Below, piece after piece: positions 1 through 5,063 of a stretch of 5,063 bases of DNA. A program made the position numbers and the translations under genes. Numbering within the stretch: the first letter of the stretch is position 1; each line of letters begins with the position of its first letter. The stretch is from an uncultured Sinobacteraceae bacterium (GTDB lineage: Bacteria; Pseudomonadota; Gammaproteobacteria; Steroidobacterales; Steroidobacteraceae), in contig CALEKY010000083.1 of the NCBI GenBank assembly GCA_937902995.1, forward strand, positions 1 to 5,063. Reading direction: 5' to 3'. The notes under the pieces are model-generated. The model did no database searches, was not told the DNA's origin, and saw nothing but the letters and a program-made list of their open reading frames with translations.

Positions 1-49
1 CTTCAGTCTTCAGTCTTCAGTCTTCAGTGTCCAGTCTTCAGCCTTCAGC
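1..49. repeat. Tandem heptanucleotide array, CTTCAGY type (7 units)
   Basis: Seven contiguous 7-base units in perfect phase: CTTCAGT four times, then one variant GTCCAGT, then CTTCAGC twice. The next seven bases (50-56, CTTATCA) look like a decayed eighth unit. The array starts at or before the window edge, so its full length is unknown. It ends 14 bases before the apbE start codon. The same unit recurs in the same orientation at 3174-3222. The layout resembles the short tandemly repeated repetitive (STRR) heptamers known from cyanobacteria, but the unit differs and that comparison is only one of form. Confidence 0.95.
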
Positions 50-63
50 CTTATCATTACCGG

Positions 64-1110
64 ATGCAGCGCCACTTTTGCCGCCTCCGTCTCTTCCTGC
101 TCATTTGTTATGCGCTCATCTCCGCGTGCGCTCGCGCACCTCAGGAGCTCGTGCTCTCTGGGCCGACGATGGGCACGACGTATACGGTCAAAGTCGTCGG
201 GACGCCGTCGACGGTCGATGAAGCTGCAGTGCGCACCGCGCTTTATTCGGTGCTCGAGAGCATCGATGCGGACATGTCGACGTATCGGCCGGACTCTGCG
301 ATCTCTCGCTTCAATGCAAGTCGCTCGATCGATTGGTTCGAGGTGCCGGCCGCTCTCGCGCACGTCGTTGCCGCTGCTCGCGAGGTTAGTGTCCGTAGCG
401 GCGGCGCGTTCGACATTACGATTGCGCCGTTGATCGAGGCGTGGGGATTCGGGCCTTCGGGCGAGCCGTTGGCTCTGCCGACGGAGCAGGAGTTGGCTGC
501 GCTACGCGAGCGCAGCGGCTACGAGTTACTCGAAGTGAGACTCGAGCGACCGGCGTTACGTAAGCGGCATCCGGAGCTCACGATCGACGTGAACGGCATT
601 GCGCCGGGATACGCAGTCGATTTGATCGCGGAGAGATTCGCTGCGCTCGGTCTGAAGAGTTTCATGATCGATATCGGCGGCGAGGTCTTGGCGCGCGGGC
701 GCAATGCGCTCGGCACGGCGTGGCAGATTGCCGTCGAGCGGCCGGTCGATGAAGAACCGCAGCGGCCGTTTGCGATCCTGCAGCTCGAAGCTGCGTCGGT
801 GACCACTTCGGGCGAGTACCGGCATTACTTCGAGCGCGACGGCAAACGCTTTTCGCACACGATCGATCCGCGCGTTGGCCGACCGATCGAAAGTTACGGT
901 TCCGTGTGCGTTGTCGGACCTACGACGCTCATGGTCGATGCATGGGCGACCGCATTGAACGTGCTCGGTCCCGAGGAGGGACTTGCGCTCGCCGAGAAAG
1001 AAGGACTTGCGGCGATGTACATCGTTGCCGACGGAGAAGGGTTGCACGCTCGAACGAGCAGCGAGTTTAGACGTGCGGTGAAAGTCGTCGAGCCGCGCGT
1101 GCGCAACTAG
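64..1110 (+). CDS. apbE: FAD:protein FMN transferase (ApbE family), predicted lipoprotein
   Basis: This 348-residue protein is a flavin transferase. The ApbE family moves FMN from FAD onto a Thr or Ser of target proteins such as NqrB/NqrC and RnfD/RnfG, using Mg2+, on the outer face of the inner membrane. Seen here: a short basic and hydrophobic N-terminus ending in a lipobox Leu-Ile-Ser-Ala-Cys (Cys22); GPTMGTTY at 33-40; GGAFDITIAPL at 113-123; DVNGIAPGYAVD at 175-186; IGGE at 204-207; TSGEYRHYF at 248-256; SHTIDPRVGRP at 264-274; and VDAWATAL at 291-298, where the family's metal-binding Asp and Thr lie. The length is normal for the family. In the 175-186 motif a Pro (181) stands where I recall many homologues having Lys; this may be a lineage variant. 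ATG at 64 is chosen because it puts the lipobox at the usual distance, although no clear Shine-Dalgarno precedes it. No nqr or rnf gene is in the window, so the target is unknown. The 3' end overlaps the convergent sirtuin gene by four bases. Confidence 0.95.
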   Translation: MQRHFCRLRLFLLICYALISACARAPQELVLSGPTMGTTYTVKVVGTPSTVDEAAVRTALYSVLESIDADMSTYRPDSAISRFNASRSIDWFEVPAALAHVVAAAREVSVRSGGAFDITIAPLIEAWGFGPSGEPLALPTEQELAALRERSGYELLEVRLERPALRKRHPELTIDVNGIAPGYAVDLIAERFAALGLKSFMIDIGGEVLARGRNALGTAWQIAVERPVDEEPQRPFAILQLEAASVTTSGEYRHYFERDGKRFSHTIDPRVGRPIESYGSVCVVGPTTLMVDAWATALNVLGPEEGLALAEKEGLAAMYIVADGEGLHARTSSEFRRAVKVVEPRVRN

Positions 1111-1877
1111 TGGGTGTTGCTCGGAGCGTCCAACAACTGCACGACCTGTTCCAAGGTATCGCCGATACCTGCGTTGATCACGAGATCGGCAATGTGATCG
1201 ATCGGCGTCGGGTCACGATTGACGATGACCAGTGCAGCGCCGGCTTCCTTGGCACGCACCGGGAAATCCGCAGCAGGATAGACGGTCAGCGAAGAGCCGA
1301 GCACGATGAACAGATCGCACAATAGCGTCTCTTCCGCAGCGCGCTGCATCGGTAGCTCCGGCATCGATTGACCAAATGAGATCGTCGCCGTTTTGATGAT
1401 GCCGCCGCAGTACCCGCAGGGATTGACGCTGCCTTGGGCTCTGAACTCCGCTTCGATGTCGACGAGCTCGTAGCGGCGGTGGCAGCTCAGACACGTCGCG
1501 TAAGTTGCATTGCCGTGCAGCTCGATGATGCGTTCTTCCGGGACTCCGGATACCTGATGCAAGTTGTCGACGTTCTGCGTGATCACGACGGCCGCCTTAC
1601 CGCGGCGGATCAAGTCGGCGACTATGTAGTGGCCGCGATTGGGTTGGGCGCCGACCCAGCCGTCGCGATTCTCGAATCGGCGCCGCCACGCTTCGCGGCG
1701 CTTTTCTTCCGAGGACACGAACTCTTGAAAGTAGATCGGCTGCATGCGCGTCCAGATGCCGCCCGGGCTGCGAAAATCCGGAATGCCCGATTCGGTGCTG
1801 ATGCCCGCACCCGTGAAGAAAACGGCGCGGCGGCGCTGACGCAACAACTCGGCGAAGAGATGCAAATCGGAGCTCAT
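1107..1877 (-). CDS. Sir2-family NAD+-dependent protein deacylase (sirtuin)
   Basis: A 256-residue sirtuin, which removes acetyl or other acyl groups from lysine using NAD+ and releases nicotinamide and O-acyl-ADP-ribose; presumed cytoplasmic. Numbering from the ATG at 1877: GAGIS at 23-27 and PDFR at 33-36 (NAD pocket), TQNVDNLH at 100-107, catalytic His121 in ELHG, zinc ligands C129/C132 and C154/C157, GSSL at 194-197, and VNRDPT at 219-224. The loop at 162-173 reads KTATISFGQSMP, where CobB-like sirtuins have a P-x-VVWFGE-x-P type sequence. I recall this variant from a subgroup of proteobacterial sirtuins, so it is probably family-typical. The Tyr/Arg pair of desuccinylase (SIRT5/CobB-like) sirtuins is not evident, so deacetylation is the more likely activity. 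The reading frame stays open to an ATG at 2063, but those extra 62 residues resemble no sirtuin sequence and would overlap the upstream gene, so the internal ATG is preferred. No strong ribosome binding site is visible. Confidence 0.94.
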   Translation of the reverse strand: MSSDLHLFAELLRQRRRAVFFTGAGISTESGIPDFRSPGGIWTRMQPIYFQEFVSSEEKRREAWRRRFENRDGWVGAQPNRGHYIVADLIRRGKAAVVITQNVDNLHQVSGVPEERIIELHGNATYATCLSCHRRYELVDIEAEFRAQGSVNPCGYCGGIIKTATISFGQSMPELPMQRAAEETLLCDLFIVLGSSLTVYPAADFPVRAKEAGAALVIVNRDPTPIDHIADLVINAGIGDTLEQVVQLLDAPSNTH

Positions 1878-1987
1878 GGCAAAAGGGTATGCGACTCGTG
1901 CGACCGGCACTAGGCGCGGGCGCTCGCTTATTTTGCCGCAGTCGGCGGCGGTTGCGCTGAATGTCTCTTGGGTCCGCGCGTCCGAGA

Positions 1988-2950
1988 TCAAGGTGCGGCG
2001 TTCGTGACGTTGCCCGCACTTTGTTCGAGCTGGATCTCTCGACGCAACGTCGTTTCGAGCCATTCGTTCATCGCGATCATCGTATTGCGCGCGAATCCTG
2101 CGGGAGTCCGGCCTTGCGTGTGCACGCCGATGATGACGCCCGTGTCCTCATCGATCACCGGGGCGCCGTGAGCGATGCCGCTTGCGTCCATGTCGTGCGC
2201 GAATCCGCCCGGCGTTGAGGTCAAGAGGCCCGTCGTGCGCTCGTACACATGGCCTTTGGTCTTGAGCTTGGCGGTTGCGATGTCGAGATCGGTTTTGAAC
2301 CCGACCATCAAGACGCTGGCCGGCCGGCCGGAGAACTTACCGAGCGGCATCGTCCGTTGCGCATACTTGGAAGGCTCCGCGAGCCGAATGACTACGAAGT
2401 CCTTGTCCACGTCGCCGAACGTGCTCGTATTGGCTCGCCATTGAGCTTCCATGTACGCGACAGGAATGCGCTCGCGGATCTGTCCCAACGAATCGGTCGT
2501 CGTGTAGACGCAATCTTCGGGCCGCGCCCAGACGCCTCGATCGACGAAAGGATGGGCGACCGTCACGCCGAGGTCGAAGGCCCCGACGAGAAACGCAGTT
2601 GCCGCGCGCCGCTGTCCGTTCACGGAGCAAACGAGTGCACCGATGCCGCTGAACGAAAAGTACTCCTGGTCCGACAACGTCGTTCGACGATCCGCGCGTG
2701 CGCTCTCGGTCAGAGCAAGAACGCCTCCCAGCTCGGAGACCAGCGGCATTGGTTCGTGCCACGCTGCACGGCAACTTCCTTCATCGCACAGACCGATGGC
2801 GGCATCGGCCGTCGTGCCTGCCAGCAAGGCGGCTGCGGCAGCAAGACCGGCCCAGATAGATATGAAGAGCTCGCGTGCGTATCGAGAGCGTGCGGCGACT
2901 CGTGCGTGCGAACGAACCGAGGTGTTCATGCCTCGAACGTTACCGCGCAT
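1988..2950 (-). CDS. Secreted trypsin-like (S1/PA-clan) protein, probable inactive protease homologue
   Basis: A 320-residue protein with a chymotrypsin-fold pattern. After an Arg-rich N-terminus comes a hydrophobic segment at about 28-45 ending in Ala-Asp-Ala near 48-50, which fits a Sec signal peptide and export to the periplasm or beyond. The mature part shows the His box VTVAHPF (His133), the Asp box DKDFVVIRL (Asp184), and the nucleophile region at 252-264 followed by GVHTQG at 275-280. Aligned to the usual D-T-x-x-G-x-S-G-x-P-V pattern, the sequence reads DASGIAHGAPV, so the expected catalytic Ser is His261. On the family pattern it is therefore probably not a working serine protease and could bind or regulate instead; this is inference. 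Four cysteines (55, 60, 108, 147) could form disulfides. The first ATG (2950) is given; ATG at 2929 (Met8) is equally possible, and neither has a well-spaced Shine-Dalgarno. It lies 110 bases upstream of the sirtuin gene on the same strand and is divergent from glnE. Confidence 0.85.
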   Translation of the reverse strand: MRGNVRGMNTSVRSHARVAARSRYARELFISIWAGLAAAAALLAGTTADAAIGLCDEGSCRAAWHEPMPLVSELGGVLALTESARADRRTTLSDQEYFSFSGIGALVCSVNGQRRAATAFLVGAFDLGVTVAHPFVDRGVWARPEDCVYTTTDSLGQIRERIPVAYMEAQWRANTSTFGDVDKDFVVIRLAEPSKYAQRTMPLGKFSGRPASVLMVGFKTDLDIATAKLKTKGHVYERTTGLLTSTPGGFAHDMDASGIAHGAPVIDEDTGVIIGVHTQGRTPAGFARNTMIAMNEWLETTLRREIQLEQSAGNVTNAAP

Positions 2951-3040
2951 CTGCCATTGCCCACATGCGCCAGCCCGCGCGCGAAAAGGTCAGGCGAAAC
3001 CGGATAGGGGACACAGGCGACGGCGGCGCTCCGCGCATGA

Positions 3041-3061
3041 GGGCTCCGGGCACTGGGCTCT
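3041..3061. repeat. Short heptad run, GGGCWCY type (3 units)
   Basis: Three contiguous 7-base units, GGGCTCC, GGGCACT and GGGCTCT, share the core GGGC-W-C-Y. The following GGCAAGA keeps only the first bases. The run is short, so chance is not excluded. It lies in the same gap as two clearer heptad arrays with the same period, which makes a shared origin plausible. Confidence 0.6.
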
Positions 3062-3066
3062 GGCAA

Positions 3067-3243
3067 GAAATCGCGCGCAAACGTGCGCCTCTCCCTTCCG
3101 CCTTCAGCCCGAAGTCGCGCGGCGCGCTCTGGCTACAGCCTAAGCGAAGCCTCGTGCGAGTGCGCGCCTCTTCCTTCAGCCTTCAGCCTTCAGTCTTCAG
3201 CCTCCAGTCTTCAGTCTTCAGCCAAAAATTGCGCGCGAACGCG
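3067..3243. repeat. Degenerate direct repeat pair, 19 bases each, flanking the heptads
   Basis: The 19-base segments at 3067-3085 and 3225-3243 share 15 of 19 positions in the same orientation, around a core AAATYGCGCGC followed by RAACG. The first copy is followed within about 20 bases by a GCGCCTCTCCCTTCC stretch and a CTTCAGC unit. A similar GCGCCTCTTCCTTC stretch (from about 3163) leads into the main CTTCAGY array. This suggests that a larger segment carrying the heptads was duplicated and then decayed, though the low-complexity GC-rich sequence weakens the case. Confidence 0.45.
3174..3222. repeat. Tandem heptanucleotide array, CTTCAGY type (7 units)
   Basis: Seven contiguous 7-base units without any phase break: CTTCAGC, CTTCAGC, CTTCAGT, CTTCAGC, CTCCAGT, CTTCAGT, CTTCAGC. 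It has the same unit, orientation and visible count as the array at 1-49, and likewise contains one variant unit ending in CCAGT. It ends 72 bases before the glnE start codon, with the CTACRGY array in between. Confidence 0.95.
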
Positions 3244-3248
3244 AGTTG

Positions 3249-3283
3249 CTACAGTCTACGGCCTACAGCCCACAGCCTATATC
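3249..3283. repeat. Tandem heptanucleotide array, CTACRGY type (4-5 units)
   Basis: The units are CTACAGT, CTACGGC, CTACAGC, CCACAGC and a decayed CTATATC, all in phase. The consensus differs from CTTCAGY mainly at the third base. The last unit ends 11 bases before the glnE ATG, so the array occupies the place where a promoter or ribosome binding site would be expected. A single CTACAGC unit also occurs at 3133-3139. Confidence 0.85.
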
Positions 3284-3294
3284 GGTTCCGCTGC

Positions 3295-5063
3295 ATGAGC
3301 TCGGATTCTTCGTCGCAGATACCTATGAGCGCCGAGATCGCGCGACTCATTGCGCAAGTCAAAGAGCAGCCGGACATCTGGGAAAGATGGCAGGCGGATG
3401 ACGCCGTTGCGAGCTCGATCGAGCGCGTGTGGACATCGAGCCGGTTCGTGGCAACGAGCTGCGTGCGGGCGCCGCAATTGCTCGATGCGCTCATCGCGGC
3501 AGGGCTCTTGAAACGTCCGCTGGCGGACGATGAGTTCGCGGCGGATCTTGCCGCCAGCGTACAAGGCACGAGCGAACCCGAAATCCTGGATTCGCTGCGA
3601 CGGTTTCGCCGCCGCCACATGGTGCGGATCGCTTGGCGCGATCTTGCCGGCTGGGCGGAGCTCGATGAAACGCTGCGCGAGCTCACGGCCCTTGCGGACG
3701 CATGCATCCGGTTCGCGTATTCGTACGCCTACGAGCAATTGACCGGGCGCTACGGCGTACCGCGCGGCGAGGCGAGCGGCGAGCCGCAGCCCATGCTGAT
3801 CTTCGGCATGGGCAAACTCGGCGGCGGCGAGCTCAATTTTTCTTCCGACATCGATCTGGTGTTCCTTTATCCGGAAGAAGGACAGACGGACGGCGCGCGC
3901 AGCATCGACAACGCAGAGTTCTTCTTACGCCTGGGGCAGAAGGTCACGCAAATCCTTGCGACGCCAACGGTGGAAGGATTCGTCTATCGGGTCGATTTGC
4001 GTCTGCGACCGTTCGGCGATAGCGGACGCCTCGCCGTGAGTTTTCCTGCGTTCGAGAACTATCTGCAGCAACACGGCCGCGATTGGGAACGCTATGCGTA
4101 CGTGAAGGCGCGCGCGATCACGGCGCAAGAACACTATCCGTCGCTCTACGACGAAGTGCTGCGTCCGTTCGTGTATCGGCGCTACCTCGACTTCAGCGTG
4201 TTCGAGTCGCTGCGCGACATGAAGGCGATGATTGCGCGCGAGGTCGAACGGCGCGAGCTCAAGGACAACATCAAGCTCGGTCCGGGCGGCATTCGCGAGA
4301 TCGAGTTCATCGTTCAGGCATTTCAGCTGATTCGCGGCGGCGCGGATCCGCGCTTGCAGCGTCGCGAGATCAATGCCGTGTTGCCGCGACTGGTCGGACA
4401 CCGTTTGCTGCGTTCCGACGTCGTGACGGAATTGCTCGAGTCCTACCGTTTCTTGCGCCGTGTCGAGAACCGGCTGCAGGAGTGGGATGACGAACAGACA
4501 CATCACTTGCCTCAAGACGAGGAGCATCGTGCACGTCTCGCTTTTTCTCTAGGAATGCCCGATTGGACGGCGCTCGCCGCGCAGCTCGAGCTCCATCGCG
4601 GGCGTGTCGCGGGGCATTTCGCGCAGATGGTTTTCGGCCCGGTCGGCGGATCTGACATTGCCGATCCGGCAGCCCGCGCGTTGGATCTCGAAAGCGCGCC
4701 CGAAGATCTCGAGCTGGCCGTTCGCAACCTTGGCTTCGAGGATCCGGCACCGATCTGCACGGCGCTCGATACATTGCGTGCCTCCGCGTACTACCGGCGA
4801 CTCGATGCGACTGGACGCCGGCGTTTGCACGAGTTGTTGCCGCGGTTGCTGCGCAAGGTTGCCGCCACCGAGTCGCCGCCGACGACGCTCGGACGACTGT
4901 TCAAGATTCTCGAAATGATCGGCGGCCGCACGGTCTATCTCGCCTTGCTCAACGAGAACGCGATCGCGCTCAAACGGCTCGTCGAGCTCGTCGCGCACAG
5001 TCAATTCCTCGCCGATCAGATCGCCATGCATCCGCTGCTCTTGGACGAGCTCATCGACGAGCG
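3295..5063 (+). CDS. glnE: Bifunctional glutamine synthetase adenylyltransferase/deadenylylase, 5' part (runs off the window)
   Basis: GlnE adds AMP to, and removes it from, a Tyr of glutamine synthetase under control of PII protein and glutamine, and so tunes nitrogen assimilation in the cytoplasm. The window shows 589 codons with no stop; the E. coli protein is 946 residues, so about a third is missing. Present is the N-terminal domain, which in E. coli is the deadenylylase (AR): FRRRHMVRIAW at 104-114; GMGKLGGGELNFSSDIDL at 171-188, with the metal-binding Asp185 and Asp187; VDLRLRPFGDSG from 233, with the third Asp234; GRDWERYA from 261; and NIKLGPGGIREIEF at 325-338. Then comes a helical segment and the linker motif HPLLLDEL at 579-586. 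The C-terminal adenylyltransferase domain lies outside. All key residues seen are intact. ATG at 3295 is the first in frame that fits; ATG at 3325 (Met11) is a real alternative, and neither has a clear Shine-Dalgarno. A repeat array lies immediately upstream. Confidence 0.97.
   Translation, partial: MSSDSSSQIPMSAEIARLIAQVKEQPDIWERWQADDAVASSIERVWTSSRFVATSCVRAPQLLDALIAAGLLKRPLADDEFAADLAASVQGTSEPEILDSLRRFRRRHMVRIAWRDLAGWAELDETLRELTALADACIRFAYSYAYEQLTGRYGVPRGEASGEPQPMLIFGMGKLGGGELNFSSDIDLVFLYPEEGQTDGARSIDNAEFFLRLGQKVTQILATPTVEGFVYRVDLRLRPFGDSGRLAVSFPAFENYLQQHGRDWERYAYVKARAITAQEHYPSLYDEVLRPFVYRRYLDFSVFESLRDMKAMIAREVERRELKDNIKLGPGGIREIEFIVQAFQLIRGGADPRLQRREINAVLPRLVGHRLLRSDVVTELLESYRFLRRVENRLQEWDDEQTHHLPQDEEHRARLAFSLGMPDWTALAAQLELHRGRVAGHFAQMVFGPVGGSDIADPAARALDLESAPEDLELAVRNLGFEDPAPICTALDTLRASAYYRRLDATGRRRLHELLPRLLRKVAATESPPTTLGRLFKILEMIGGRTVYLALLNENAIALKRLVELVAHSQFLADQIAMHPLLLDELIDE

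Larger units (their letters stand above)
2951..3294. other. Non-coding region between divergent genes, rich in heptad repeats
   Basis: This 344-base gap separates the protease homologue (leftward) from glnE (rightward), so it must hold the promoter of the first and perhaps that of glnE. I see no convincing coding sequence, RNA gene or intrinsic terminator in it, and no sigma-70 promoter with both boxes well spaced. What it does hold is three families of in-phase heptads (listed separately), isolated single units CTTCAGC at 3102-3108 and CTACAGC at 3133-3139, and a degenerate 19-base direct repeat at 3067-3085 and 3225-3243. Frames open across it have no recognisable protein features. Confidence 0.8.

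Noticed and set aside
1935..1949. Small inverted repeat GCCGC-AGTCG-GCGGC as a terminator after the protease homologue
   Set aside because: On the transcribed (minus) strand the hairpin is followed by AAAA rather than a T run, and the stem is only five pairs, so it does not fit an intrinsic terminator.
1878..2063. 62-residue N-terminal extension of the sirtuin from the ATG at 2063
   Set aside because: The extension does not resemble sirtuin sequence and would overlap the 3' end of the upstream gene by 76 bases. The ATG at 1877 gives a normal sirtuin N-terminus.
2880..2950. Tat signal at the Arg-rich N-terminus of the protease homologue
   Set aside because: There is no twin-arginine motif before the hydrophobic segment; the arginines are scattered, so a Sec-type signal fits better.
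1107..2950. A functional protease-sirtuin system, such as a defence module
   Set aside because: The two genes are 110 bases apart, one product is predicted to be exported and the other cytoplasmic, and neither carries accessory domains typical of defence proteins. Co-orientation alone is not enough.
2249..3007. Long plus-strand open frame (252 codons) across the protease homologue
   Set aside because: It lies antisense to a gene with a signal peptide and trypsin-fold motifs, and its translation shows no domain or plausible composition. It is an artefact of high GC.
3002..3017. GGATAGGGGACACAGG as the end of a dispersed REP-type or transposon-linked repeat
   Set aside because: GGGGACA motifs occur in some dispersed gammaproteobacterial repeats, but I find no inverted partner or second copy in the window, so it cannot be supported here.
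3174..3283. CRISPR array
   Set aside because: The units are 7 bases and directly contiguous, with no spacers and no cas genes nearby.
3925..4527. 200-codon minus-strand open frame inside glnE
   Set aside because: The plus-strand frame here encodes continuous, highly conserved GlnE sequence, so the antisense frame is a shadow.

Overview
The window holds four protein-coding genes of ordinary chromosomal type plus two stretches of short tandem heptanucleotide repeats. By eye the GC content is about 60%. The partial glnE product resembles the Escherichia coli protein closely along its length, including the AR-domain signatures and the His-Pro-Leu-Leu-Leu-Asp-Glu-Leu motif of the linker. This points to a proteobacterium, most likely a high-GC gammaproteobacterium. 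I cannot place it further without a database.

Layout. Bases 1-49 are seven tandem CTTCAGY-type heptads that end 14 bases before the start of apbE (64-1110, +), a lipoprotein-type FAD:protein FMN transferase. apbE converges tail to tail with a sirtuin gene (1107-1877, -), and the two stop codons share a CTAG. Upstream of the sirtuin on the same strand, after 110 bases, lies a secreted trypsin-fold protein (1988-2950, -). It keeps the His and Asp of the triad but has His where the catalytic Ser should be. Bases 2951-3294 are non-coding and carry three families of heptads (GGGCWCY, CTTCAGY, CTACRGY). The last of these runs almost into the start codon of glnE (3295 to the window end, +), which is cut by the window edge after 589 codons. 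Those codons cover the whole N-terminal deadenylylase domain and part of the linker.

How the genes relate. I see no evidence for a single multigene system. ApbE would flavinylate periplasmic or membrane proteins, the sirtuin would remove acyl groups from lysines in the cytoplasm using NAD+, the protease homologue is exported, and GlnE controls glutamine synthetase. The protease homologue and sirtuin could be co-transcribed, but the 110-base gap leaves this open. The most unusual features are the heptad arrays, which sit directly before both plus-strand genes, and the degraded active site of the trypsin-fold protein.
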